NCBI GenBank assembly: GCA_001599755.1
Contig: BCHX01000001.1
Span: forward strand, 1,116,001 to 1,180,000
Length of the DNA stretch: 64,000 bases
DNA from: Gliomastix tumulicola
Lineage: Eukaryota > Ascomycota > Sordariomycetes > Hypocreales > Bionectriaceae
Direction: 5' to 3'
The position numbers and the translations under genes are program-made. The notes under the pieces were generated by a model, which searched no databases, was not told where the DNA came from, and worked only from the letters and a program-made list of their open reading frames with translations. This document shows positions 36,093-45,812 of the stretch, in pieces (positions within the stretch are counted from its first letter, which is position 1; each line of letters starts with the position of its first letter).

Positions 36093-36229
36093 ACGATGAT
36101 TCTTCTGGAACGTCGCTTTTCGCTGTATTATTGTTGCGTTGACTATTGTAGAGTCACCAAGATCGCCTATCTTTAGCTAGGGCAAATATCAAACTCTACC
36201 ACTCCCACCCGACCCGGAATGCCCTCCTC

Positions 36230-37681
36230 CTAAGCTGTAATAATAATAACCTTGCCTTCGTCGTGGGCTTTCAGCAACGCAGCCGCGCTGGGCCTCTCCT
36301 CGGGGCTTGGGTTTACCATATCCGTAAACGGTAGCAAGCGTGGATCGGCCGTAGCCCGCATGATTCTCTCCAGCAGAGTTCGGCTGTTGCATGGCCTAGT
36401 GCGTAGAGCACCTGCGTTGAGTACCCAGGCAATGGTGACGAATAGTGACCAAATGTCTGCAGCAAGTGAAACTCGAGGTGGCCTCTCCCTTAGCTCCGGG
36501 GCCTGAAAGAGAGGACTGCCCGCATTGGTTTGTGCGATGTTAGCATCGACGGCGAGGCCAAAGTCTGCGAGAACAAAGCTGTACACCCCGGCGTTCTTAG
36601 TGTACAAGACGTTGGCTGGTTTGATGTCTCGATGGATTAGGCCTTTGCCATGCAGGCATGTCATTGCCGAGAGAATCTGATGAAGAAGTTGGTCGGCCAA
36701 GCTAGGGTCCCTCGCAAACTCGCCAGCGTGCACTAAATCCATCACGCTGCCCTGCGCGAGGGCCGTGAATATGAAGGCGAAAGAGCCTTCCGACTGGCAC
36801 CGGTGATACTTGAGTATATGAGGCTAGGGCAGCAAGGTCAGCAACATGCTGAGACGAGGGGCGTGGGAGTCATTACTCACATGATCGCAACGCCTGAGGG
36901 CGTCGACTTCCCGTTTGATGGCTCTCCATTCCGCCGTCCCAGGCCCGGCCCGGAACACAAGCTTCATCGCCATGTGTCTTCCAGTGTGCATGTCGAGCAC
37001 ATGGTAGACATGTCCGTAAGCCCCATTCCCCAAGAAGTCGCGGATGACGAAGTTTATGTCTCTTCCAATATCCCGGCGGATCCTCGTCGATGCTCGTCTA
37101 CCATAGGGCGTCCATTGGCCCATCGCATCCTCCCCCTCCGGCGCCCGATCAGATCCCAAGCTGTCGTAGCCCGCTGGCCACGACCTGCCATGGTGGCCGT
37201 GCCAGACAATTCGGAACTTGTACAGGTCCATATACGAACCGCCAAAGCCGAACTCATGATTGAAGTCTCTGTCAATCAAGACCTGTCGCACCCCGCGGTC
37301 GTGGACGAAGGCAATCGCATTCTGACCGTGGGTCCGGGTCGAGCGGTCTTTCGACTTGTCCACGAGCATGTATTCTCCGTGCCCAAGCGACTTGATAGAA
37401 CACTGAAGAGCGGCTACCGACGACGACGGCAGTTGTATGTCGGCCCCAGAGCCCGCCCGTCCAAATGTCAGGATCGTGTCAGGGCCAGGACCAGGACCTT
37501 GGCCTACTACTTCCAAGCCAACAGCGTGCTCTTGGCCTTGGATGTCTCGACCGGGGACCTGGCAGACCCGATTCTGATGAGCTGGGTCGCTCAAAATCTG
37601 TTGAGATCGCTCTGTCAAGGGGATCAGAATCAGAATGGTTCCGTTGCGGGGAGGCCGAGGAGGTGAGAGGTGTGACGCCAT
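36230..37681 (-). CDS. FHA-domain plus serine/threonine kinase protein, copy A
   Basis: Exons 37681-36881 and 36823-36230 give 464 aa; the 57-nt intron is phase 0 after RRCDH. The N-terminus (about 65-155) resembles an FHA phosphothreonine-binding domain (LTFGRAGSGADIQLP...VAALQCSI...MLVDKS). The kinase follows: glycine loop GNGAYGHVY (about 217-225), AMK lysine (about 240), HRDIKPAN (about 331-338), DFG (about 354), APE-type FQAPEL. All catalytic residues are present, so an active kinase is expected. The order FHA-kinase recalls the Rad53/Cds1 class, but the protein is short and lacks the checkpoint context. It is divergent from the unknown gene at 39042, and paralogous to kinase B at 41199-42629, which has the same intron. 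Confidence 0.85.
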
Positions 37682-39041
37682 GCTATCTGGACGAGGCAGT
37701 GTCGGGGCTCGTTTCTGGCGACTGGACCGGGGGTGAAAAAGACGGATGGAACTCGCTGTCGATGGATGAAATCTAAATACTCGGACGCGGCCGGCACACG
37801 GGCGATGTCGGTGTCTGGTGCGGTGAAGGAAACGGATTTGACGATGATAGGCGACGACAGTCGATCAAGGCCGACGACCAGCGACGGCTGGGGATCTAGG
37901 CGCCTGGATGAAATGATTGGTGATGACGACAGTCCGTGATGGGCGAAATGCTCTGATCGGTGAGGAGGGCTCTAGCGAGGGGAGAGGAGGACCCGTGATG
38001 TTGATGATGATCGGTAGCGAAGAGAATAGCAGCAGGCGATGGAGATGGCGGATGATCGTGGTGATAACGGCCCCTGCGGATGGTGGCCGCTGGGGACGAA
38101 GACGACTGACTAGTAATCAAGACAACTGATGATGGGAAAGACAGAGATTGTAGGGGAAATGGAAAATTGGCGATGGTAGTGGATAGGAGAGAAGTTGATG
38201 ATGGCAGTAAACAGACGAAATGCTTGATGACGGGAGGGTTGACTAGATAGTTGACTGGGGGTAGAAACAGTTGGCGGATGATGCAGGAAGCAGAATTTTT
38301 GTCGAAAATCAGAAGTCTTGGAGGGCGAATTTTAGCACAGGGAAGTCGCGTGTTTATTTGCCAGTGTATCTGTGTAGATTTTCATAATGCAGACGCGAAC
38401 GAGCGCGAACAAGCGCGACGGAGGAGCGGGCACCACTGCACTCGAGGAACCAGCTGTAATTCCACCGCGTAGGCTCCTTTCTGCCTTGCATGCTGAGCAA
38501 CGTTAACGACAGCACGGCCTGTTTATGCCACTATTAGTGCTCATCTAGCATAGTGTCGGGATCGAGGTTCCAGATCACCAGTGTATCGCGCGCATACGTG
38601 CAAGAGTCCATAGCGACGCTGGCCTGTCATAGATAGCGGATATCATGGGCACAGCACATCGCAACATGTAGCACGATAGTAGTCCGCTGCGGATCTCAAG
38701 TGAGCTGCGCTCAGACGCGGCGCATGTCTAATTCGGTGCTCCCAAAGCAAAGGTGACCCTTGATGTTCTTTGTGCGACGATGCCAAGCCACAGGCACACA
38801 AAGCCACAAGGAGGCTGTGCACCGTCCTGAGGCAGAAAGACCGCAAACAAAGACCCCTCACGGCGACTTGAAATTCCACAAGCCATCCTGGCCTCTCGAT
38901 CCTTTTTTTCTCCCTGTATCGATCCCGAGCCTACCGGAGTCTCATGAGAAACCCGACACCGTCAACACCTTTGAATCGCTCACGCGCCCTCCCTCCAAGC
39001 TTGCTCGGGTCGCACCGTTTGGTCGGCAGCAAATCGACGCC
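37682..39041. promoter_or_regulatory. Divergent intergenic region of module A, with purine-rich tract
   Basis: 1,360 bp. From about 37780 to 38260 the plus strand is unusually rich in G and A, with many GATGA/GACGAC-like imperfect repeats. An open frame continues upstream of 39042 to 38763, but the paralogous gene begins at the equivalent of 39042, so this part is treated as leader. The last 250 bp weakly resemble the region before the paralogue at 43700-43850. Confidence 0.45.
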
Positions 39042-40880
39042 ATGAATGCCTACGATTGGCATTACGAGAAATCGACACCGCATACTCTCGACCAGGTCGC
39101 CGAGAGCCTTGAACTTGCGCAGAAGGAGAATCGTCTCCAGCCTAGCTGCCAGTCCGAATACCCCCACTCGCCGATGAATCTAGGTGGTGGCTACTTTGAT
39201 AGCAACGAGATTCAAGTTCCCGAGGCGGCTGATGACAAGATCGCGATCGACGCGGGAGATAAGATACAGCAAAACACTCGGTATACGCTCTACAATGAGC
39301 TACCCTCGCTGCCTTTCATGCAGTTCATGAGCCAGGCCGCTCGGGAACGAGAACGCCTGGATCATCAGGCCGCCCTGAGACTTCAGGGCAGAAGGCAAAC
39401 GCTCCCGTGGGATGTGACTATAGGCCCACAGGGTAGTGCTGAGAACAACATCCGGCGATCTTGGATGAACCAAGGCATCTGGGCGAGAGAGTGGGGTCCA
39501 GCCTGGCCAGAGCATGCCGATGTCCTCTTCTCTCAAGACCGCCCTGAATCAGGCAAGAAGAGAGAGGTGCCAGGCCACCCATTCATGGACTTACGTTGGG
39601 AGGTCGACGTCTTCAAGCCATTCCCTAATAGCTGGGGTCACGAAAAGCCTGGAGATGCTACCGCTGAAGCCCTGATCTCCTTCAAATCCGCGCAGATGGG
39701 ACCGCTGGATCTTGGACCGCCAGAGAAGCTGATACCTCAAGTGCCGAGGCCTAGCGCGTCTACGCCGGCAGCACAGTTTGAGTGCCAGGTCGTCAAGGAG
39801 CGCGACTGGATCCAAGACGAGAGGGACTTTCAGAACAACGGGGAGCAAGTCGATCTTGACGCACAGGCGCGGGAGGGTGTCAGAAAGAACTGGATCTTGG
39901 ATGGCATCTGGCGACCGGAGTGGGATCAGAAGGCTGGGGGCAAGCCATTCGGCCGATGGCTTCATGAGATGCCATCTGGGGAAGAGACATCCCAGTCACA
40001 GCCATCACCAGCTACTAGCAGCCTTTCCCATAGAGAGAAATCGGAGATTGCTTCCGCTTTCTTGCACGGAGACGGGCGTATCAATCGGTGGCTGACCAAA
40101 GCCCAAGCGAAGAGCATCGCCGGCTTCTGTGAGGTTGGATGGAGAGAGATCCGGGCTGCCTGCTATCCTCGACCGGACGTCATCAGCGACGACGAGAGCA
40201 GTGATGAGGAGGATGCTGGGGATACAGATGCCGGGACGGGTGCCCAGGAGGAGGCGGCGAGCTCTGCCGGCATCGAGAATCAACAGAACAGCAGTACGCC
40301 TGCAGGCCAGGGTGACGGGTCAAGCAGTGGTTCGGGATCGAAGAAGCGAAAGGGGGCCGTGGAGGAAGGCGAAGAGCAGAGCGACTCCAGCCGGCCATCG
40401 AAGCGGCCGACTCCCAGCCCTGGCACCCAGAACGCCACCACCGGCGAGCTTGCAGACGATGCGCAGCCCGTCGTGAATGCCGCCGCCGGCAGCGAGCAGG
40501 CACAGGCTGGCAGCACTTCCGGCGACGAACATCCAGACGACGTGCAGCCCGTCGTCGCGGGGCCGTCGGCGCCACCAGCGCCAGCTCATCCCACGGAGTC
40601 GCGGAGCACGGAATCAGCCAGCAGACCAGGTCCGTCCGAGGCCGAGGCTTCCGCCTCCAGAGCGTCGGTGAGGCGCAAGGGCGTCCGTGACGCTGAACCC
40701 CGGTCGGCACCGCGGAGGAATCCTCCCAGGGCCGCACGCTTCCAGGCGCCGGTGCCAGCTCCTACCGCGACGGCCGCCCCATCCAGAGCCCGGGCACCGC
40801 AGAAGCCAGCGAAGGCGAAGCATCGCAGCAGGGCAAACACGAAGAAGAAGAAGAAGAAGAAGACGCCAAACGATAGTTGA
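39042..40880 (+). CDS. Unknown W-repeat protein with acidic stretch and basic tail, copy A
   Basis: Single exon, 612 aa from ATG 39042 (a longer start at 38763 is open but not conserved). I do not recognise the family. Conserved with copy B: (Y/F)EKSTPH near the N-terminus, GRRQTLPWD, AENNIRRSWMNQGIWAREW, HPFMDLRWEVDVF, FPNSWGHE, LDLGPPEKL, VRKNWILDGIWRPEWDQ, GRWLHEMPSG and INRWLTKAQAKSIAGFCEVGW. The R-(R/K)-(S/N)-W-x3-GIW-x2-EW module occurs twice inside each protein. Next come an acidic serine stretch (DDESSDEED), low-complexity Pro/Ala/Ser sequence and a basic end with RRNPPRAAR and seven lysines. Likely nuclear. It is paired divergently with kinase A; its acidic S/T tract could be phosphorylated, which is conjecture. 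Confidence 0.82.
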   Translation: MNAYDWHYEKSTPHTLDQVAESLELAQKENRLQPSCQSEYPHSPMNLGGGYFDSNEIQVPEAADDKIAIDAGDKIQQNTRYTLYNELPSLPFMQFMSQAARERERLDHQAALRLQGRRQTLPWDVTIGPQGSAENNIRRSWMNQGIWAREWGPAWPEHADVLFSQDRPESGKKREVPGHPFMDLRWEVDVFKPFPNSWGHEKPGDATAEALISFKSAQMGPLDLGPPEKLIPQVPRPSASTPAAQFECQVVKERDWIQDERDFQNNGEQVDLDAQAREGVRKNWILDGIWRPEWDQKAGGKPFGRWLHEMPSGEETSQSQPSPATSSLSHREKSEIASAFLHGDGRINRWLTKAQAKSIAGFCEVGWREIRAACYPRPDVISDDESSDEEDAGDTDAGTGAQEEAASSAGIENQQNSSTPAGQGDGSSSGSGSKKRKGAVEEGEEQSDSSRPSKRPTPSPGTQNATTGELADDAQPVVNAAAGSEQAQAGSTSGDEHPDDVQPVVAGPSAPPAPAHPTESRSTESASRPGPSEAEASASRASVRRKGVRDAEPRSAPRRNPPRAARFQAPVPAPTATAAPSRARAPQKPAKAKHRSRANTKKKKKKKTPNDS

Positions 40881-41198
40881 GTGTGGGATTGGACAAGGAC
40901 AGGCTCAATGTCCAGCTACGGAGATGACGATTCTTGTTTTTGGTTGCTTATTCTTTAGAGGTATGGAATAGCTAAAATCAGACAAAGTAGACGAGTTTTG
41001 AGAGAATCACTGTGACTAAACATATGCTGAGGGCAAAACTTCCGTCTAGTACATCCCGACACAGTACATCCATCGGACTTTGTCGTTCCCACCAGTCTCG
41101 CTTCGTGTGGACTCTATCAGAACCGGGGGTTATCATCAGTATGGCACAGGAAAACCTTGCGCGGACTGGTCATGACGCCGACACCAACTCTCGTATGC
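40881..41198. other. Convergent intergenic between modules A and B
   Basis: 318 bp between the stop of unknown protein A and the stop of kinase B; no gene or structured element seen. This is the junction of the duplicated modules. Confidence 0.5.
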
Positions 41199-42629
41199 TC
41201 ATCCCGTAGATGCTCCAGAAACCCTTTCCAGCAGCTGCGCGGCAGAGGGGCGTAGCCGAGGATCTGGGTCGATCATGTCTGCCAAACGATATAGTTGGTC
41301 ACTCACCGCTGCCCGCCGGATCACGTCCATCCAGTTTCTGCGATTTGCTGTCCTCAGGCGAGCAGTATCGAGCACCCATGCCATCGTAACGAACAGCGAC
41401 CAGATATCCAAAGCAGGCGCGAACCCATTACCAACTGTCGACGTGCCCAAGACCTCCGGTGCCAAAAACATTGGAGTGCCCACACGAGTTCTCGCTCGAT
41501 TGGCGTTAACTGCGAGACCGAAGTCTGCCAGAAAGAAATGATATCGGCCACCCTCAACTGTATAGATGATATTGGCAGGCTTAATGTCTCGGTGGACGAT
41601 TCGTTGTCCATGGACGCATACCAAAGCACCTACCATCTCGCGGAAGAGTTGGTCCGCGAGCCCTGGGCTTTGTGCAAAAATTGGAGTGTGCAGCAGGTCC
41701 TCGACGGTCCCATTGGCGAGAGGGGTAAAGACAAGTGCAAAGGCACCCTCGCGCTGGTACCGTAGGCACTGCAGGATATGTGGCTGGCGTTGAAGATCAG
41801 AAACCACCACAGGTATTTCGACGGCGTCGTGGGTAATATCGTGAGTACTTACATGTCTGCACCTGCGCATCGCGTGCACTTCACGTCGGATCTGTTCCCA
41901 GGTGTAGCTACCAGGCCTCGACATATGTATCCGCTTCATGGCCAAGAGCTCTCCGGTGTGGACATTGCATACGGCGAAAACTTGACCAAACGCGCCTTGG
42001 CCCAGGGACTGACGCAGCACATATTGTATGTCCGGGCCTGAATTGGTAACGATCCTATTGGCACGGCGGCCCGATGCATAAGCAGTAGGTTCAATCGATG
42101 TCCACGCCAGTCCAGTATGGAAGAGAGCCCCCGTCCAACTTCCCCCAAATCCGTTGTGCCACACAATTCGGAAACGGTACAGGTCCTTCCTCACACCGCC
42201 GAACCGGATCTCTGTGTTGATGTCGCGGTCGAGGAGGACTTGGCGAAGCGCGCCCCTGTTTGAACGCAAAGGGATTGCACGCTGTCCATCAACAGTGGTG
42301 TCCTGGGCGTTGGAGTGGTCCACGAGCATAAACTCGAATCCGAACCTAGTCTGAAGACGGTGGATTGCACATTGGATAGCAGAGGCGGACGTCGGAATGC
42401 GAACGTCTCCAGCTCGCCCTATGGTGACAAGCGTGGAATCATCGTGCCATCCGCTTTCCTCGATGCCAACCTCCAAACCAAGGGAACTGCGTTCAGGGCC
42501 AAGGTCGTCGGTCATGGGGATTTGGCTCACCCATCTCTGGTTCGCTTCCATGTCTAGGATGAATCTCGTCTTGTTGTTTAGTGGAACGAGGCTGAACGCC
42601 GCTCCTCGGCGAAGTTGACGCGCTGCCAT
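41199..42629 (-). CDS. FHA-domain plus serine/threonine kinase protein, copy B
   Basis: Exons 42629-41853 and 41783-41199 give 453 aa. The 69-nt intron is a multiple of three without a stop, so the frame stays open if retained; it is placed because kinase A is spliced at the identical point (after RCRH, before PHIL). FHA-like part: VTIGRAGDVRIPTSASAIQC...FMLVDHS; kinase: GQGAFGQVF, AMKRI, HRDIKPAN, DFG, FLAPEV. Catalytic residues are intact. It is clearly but distantly related to kinase A throughout, so the duplication is not recent. It is divergent from the frameshifted unknown gene at 43960. ATG 42629 is the first true ATG of the frame. Confidence 0.85.
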   Translation of the reverse strand: MAARQLRRGAAFSLVPLNNKTRFILDMEANQRWVSQIPMTDDLGPERSSLGLEVGIEESGWHDDSTLVTIGRAGDVRIPTSASAIQCAIHRLQTRFGFEFMLVDHSNAQDTTVDGQRAIPLRSNRGALRQVLLDRDINTEIRFGGVRKDLYRFRIVWHNGFGGSWTGALFHTGLAWTSIEPTAYASGRRANRIVTNSGPDIQYVLRQSLGQGAFGQVFAVCNVHTGELLAMKRIHMSRPGSYTWEQIRREVHAMRRCRHVSTHDITHDAVEIPVVVSDLQRQPHILQCLRYQREGAFALVFTPLANGTVEDLLHTPIFAQSPGLADQLFREMVGALVCVHGQRIVHRDIKPANIIYTVEGGRYHFFLADFGLAVNANRARTRVGTPMFLAPEVLGTSTVGNGFAPALDIWSLFVTMAWVLDTARLRTANRRNWMDVIRRAAVSDQLYRLADMIDPDPRLRPSAAQLLERVSGASTG

Positions 42630-43100
42630 GATGCGGCTGCCCGGTAAGTGAGGCCGGGGCTGTTTCGTCGAAGTTTGTGGGGTTTTGGGGAGCGTGGGAG
42701 GTTCTGTTGCGTGTGTGAGGTTATCGCAAGATGGATGGTAGAGTGGGATCAAGTCGAGAGTTCGGCGAGCTTCTGGGGTATCTGCTGGCGGCTGGCGAAT
42801 GTTGAGAGGCTAGACTTAGCAAGCCGAGGCCGCGATGAACATGCAGCCTTGCAGGATGCCGGAAGAAGGGAGAGAACGAGACCGTTTCAGAAACATAGCT
42901 TCATGCCTCTGTTCCTGAGTGTAGAGAGTTGGGCATTTCGGGAGACAGCCAGCGAAGGGTGTCGGCGGAGTTTGGGCGCAGGTGACTGCAACTCGAATTT
43001 TTTGAAGTGTTTGCACACATTTGGGAGGCAGCGAAGTTCACGGGGTGATTCTGACGTGCGAAAGTGGGCGACGCGTCCAGCTCCCCGTGTTGGGCCACAT

Positions 43101-43101
<1 letters not shown>

Positions 43102-43146
<45 letters not shown>
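43102..43146 (+). repeat. Poly-T tract (45 T)
   Basis: Uninterrupted 45-base T run immediately before copy 1 of the 29-bp direct repeat. Read on the minus strand it is a poly-A tract. Homopolymers of this length are error-prone in sequencing. Confidence 0.95.
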
Positions 43147-43175
43147 CACAGAGTCTTAGAGGTTTTGGCTGAGCT
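43147..43175 (+). repeat. 29-bp direct repeat, copy 1
   Basis: Identical to 43387-43415, exactly 240 bp downstream; begins CACAGAGTC and ends GGCTGAGCT. This copy ends precisely at the N gap, and both copies are preceded by T runs. Confidence 0.95.
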
Positions 43176-43196
43176 NNNNNNNNNNNNNNNNNNNNN
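43176..43196. other. Assembly gap (21 N)
   Basis: Run of 21 undetermined bases. The sequence here is a scaffold join, so distance and even order around it are not certain. Confidence 0.98.
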
Positions 43197-43360
43197 ACTC
43201 TAAACCTCGCTGGAGCCTCTGACTTGGGAAAGAAATGTATGTGAATCCTTCTCTCTCTTCCGTCGCACTGAGCATGCACACTGGCCCCTCCTCTATTTAC
43301 TCGTGCGATATTTCTACCTTGTAAAAGATAATCACTGTTCGGCTATTGTATAACCTGCAC

Positions 43361-43376
43361 TTTTTTTTTTTTTTTT
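43361..43376 (+). repeat. Poly-T tract (16 T)
   Basis: T run followed by a short CT-rich stretch and copy 2 of the 29-bp repeat. Confidence 0.9.
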
Positions 43377-43386
43377 CTCTCTTTTT

Positions 43387-43415
43387 CACAGAGTCTTAGA
43401 GGTTTTGGCTGAGCT
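43387..43415 (+). repeat. 29-bp direct repeat, copy 2
   Basis: Second identical copy of 43147-43175. Unlike copy 1 it continues into unique sequence. Confidence 0.95.
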
Positions 43416-43462
43416 GACCTGCTTGTCACATTCTAGTCAGCCTGCATTACGGCGGATTGACC

Positions 43463-43489
43463 TTTTTTTTTTTTTTTTTTTTTTTTTTT
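43463..43489 (+). repeat. Poly-T tract (27 T)
   Basis: Third T run; followed by TTCACC-type sequence that only partly resembles the 29-bp repeat. Confidence 0.9.
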
Positions 43490-43959
43490 CACCGTGGACG
43501 GACGTTCGCGCGCACAAGCCAAAGGGGAATCTCTCGGCGCAGGTTGATACCTTGTTCCTCTACCAGCTACCTCACCTTGACTGATCAGCTGTGAGAGCCC
43601 AATAATAGCGTAGTTTGTTCGCTTTCACCATGGAGAGCACATTGTTCATTTCGACAGGATCAATGAAAGTAATATCACTTGTGCTACCCTTGTCTCGTTG
43701 TCAGCAGGCGAGGGTCTACGTCGCACAAAGCAAGCCCGTGTTGGCAGTGCACCGGAATAACAACGACCCGTCAGAGGGACAAAGGCGGGGGAGTCAAAGG
43801 AGGCTTGCTTGCTTTACGCATTCGCAACATCCTACCCCATGGTAGAAAAGGCCAAGTGCCCGCCCTCTTCCGCCTCGAGGCGATGTCGCAATCATTCATT
43901 TCGCATTGAAGCCATACTTGCCAACATCTGAATGCACCACCCCAAGAACCGATCACAAC

Positions 43960-45812
43960 ATGCCATCCCTCGAGTCGTACGACAAGCATTTCGAGAAATC
44001 GACACCGCACGTTCTCAACGAAGCCGCCGAACAACTTAAATATATCGAGGGCAAGAACATCTCCAGGAAACGGTTCGATGAGGCGGGTTCCCCGTTCAGC
44101 CTAGCCAGACACGCAGCCAATATCTCTACGTCCCAGCTCGACGGGTCTGACGCGAGCGACGGGTCCGAGCAAGCCTCCAGCGATACCCAAGTCAAGATAG
44201 ACGCCCAGGACAGGGTGCTGCGGGAGAACCGATACCGCTTCTACAACGAGCTGCCGTCGACGCCACTAGGACAGTTCATGTCGCAGTCCGCGAGGGAGAG
44301 TATGAGACTGGAGTATCAGCATATCTACGAGTTCCGGGGAAGGCGACAGACGCTGCCGTGGGACAAGGCCGTGGGCTTGCAGGGCAGCGCGGAGAACAAC
44401 ATACGGCGTTCCTGGGTGAATCAGGGCATCTGGGCCCAGGAAAGGGCCCGGCCTGGGCCGAGCATGCCAATATCATGTTTTCGTGGGAGCACGTCGAGCC
44501 AGGCGCGGAGAGGCTCGTGCCGGGCCATCCCTTCAGGGATCTCCGCTGGGAACCCGACGTCTTCCAGCCGTTTCCCAACAGCTGGGGCCACGAAAACACG
44601 GACGATGCCATGACGTCCCAGGTCCCGCACAACTCCATGACCATGGCGCCGCTGGACCTCGGCCCCCCCGAGAAGCTCGTGCCTGACGTGGAATGCCCGG
44701 AGGCGTCCACGCCAGCCGCGCAGTTCGAGCACCAGATGAAAAAGGAGCGGGACTGGATCGAAGACGAGACGAACTTCCAGGCACGGATCCGCGGCGAGAG
44801 CACGACCCAGCCGCCTGCTCCTGCTGAAGACCCTGTCGACCTCGACGCGCTGGCGCGAGAGGGCGTTCGGAAGAACTGGATCTTGGATGGCATCTGGCAG
44901 CCCGCGTGGGATCAGAACGATGGAGGCCTACCCTCCGGTCGGTGGCTTCACGAGAGACCCTCCGGCAATACCAACGGAGAACCACCGACGACGCAGCCAG
45001 CGGCCCCTGGCATTCCCTGGGCAGAAGAAGTGCGGATCACCAGAAGCTTCAGGCAGGGCCAGGGTATCGATCGGTGGCTGACCAGGGCGCAGGCCAAAAG
45101 TCTGGCGACCATGTGCGGCGTCGGGTGGAGAGATATTCGAGCAGCCTGTCAGCCACAGCCAGATGCCATCACCGACGATGAGAGTAGTGAGGAGGAAGAG
45201 GTGGCTGGAACACACGCTGATGCTGCTACCCACGAGAACGCGAGCCACGTAGCTGTCACGAATCCGCAAGCCACTGGCACAACGCACAGCCATCCCACAG
45301 CGCAGCCAAGCGGTTCGGGTCCAAAGAGAAAGGCACCGGCCGTGGAGGATGGAGAGGAGGACGAAAGCGGTCCGCCACCCAAGCGTCAAACCTCACGCCC
45401 GCACGGGCCGGCTCCTGCTACACAGCCTGTAGATGATGATGATGATGATGGCCCAGAAGAACGAGAAGGTCCCCATCCAAGCGCAGCGCCCGCCAGCATC
45501 GAGCAGCCCGTCAATGAGCCTGCGACTCCGGGTCCTTCCACGACATCTCAGGCAGGGAGGTCGAGGAGCAGGAGAGGTCCGGCCAAGGGGAGGGCCACTC
45601 GCGCAGCTAAGGCGTCGGCAAATGGTAGAGACAACGTTGGTGCGCCACCGAGAAGGAACCCCCCCAGAGCCGCAAGACCTCAAGTGCCGGAGCCGGCTCC
45701 CGCAGCCGGGCGAGCGTCATCTGCGCCCAAGCCGCCCGGGAAGCCCACCAAGGCAAAGTCGAGCTCCGGTAAGAGGGCAAACACGAAGAAGAGTGCGCGA
45801 AAGGGCCGTTAA
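43960..45812 (+). pseudogene. Unknown W-repeat protein, copy B, with one-base frameshift
   Basis: Copy B matches copy A (39042-40880) from (F)EKSTPH through GRRQTLPWD and AENNIRRSWVNQGIWAQE in one frame (43960 to about 44443). It continues in a second frame from GPAWAEHA (about 44445) to the stop at 45812. Comparison with copy A shows one G missing within 44443-44446 (AAAGGGCCC). After the shift all conserved blocks persist: HPFRDLRWEPDVF, FPNSWGHE, VRKNWILDGIWQPAWDQ, GRWLHERPSG, IDRWLTRAQAKSLATMCGVGW. Also kept are the acidic DDESSEEEE stretch, a DDDDDD run and a basic tail with RRNPPRAAR. Preservation of the second part suggests either a sequencing/assembly error or a very young break. It is divergent from kinase B. 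Confidence 0.8.

Larger units (their letters stand above)
42630..43959. promoter_or_regulatory. Divergent intergenic region of module B, with poly-T runs and assembly gap
   Basis: 1,330 bp, nearly the same length as the equivalent region of module A. It contains three long T runs, a 29-bp direct repeat and a 21-N gap, listed separately. No gene is supported. Confidence 0.5.

Noticed and set aside
38763..39041. N-terminal extension of the unknown protein copy A
   Set aside because: Open and in frame, but copy B starts at the equivalent of 39042 and conserved sequence begins there.
43102..43489. Pol III terminators or a SINE with tRNA-like head next to the poly-T runs
   Set aside because: No A-box/B-box pair, target-site duplication or tRNA-like fold could be recognised by eye.
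36230..45812. Spore-killer or meiotic-drive locus
   Set aside because: A kinase-containing duplicated locus invites the idea, but no known drive-protein architecture is visible and both kinases look like ordinary FHA kinases.
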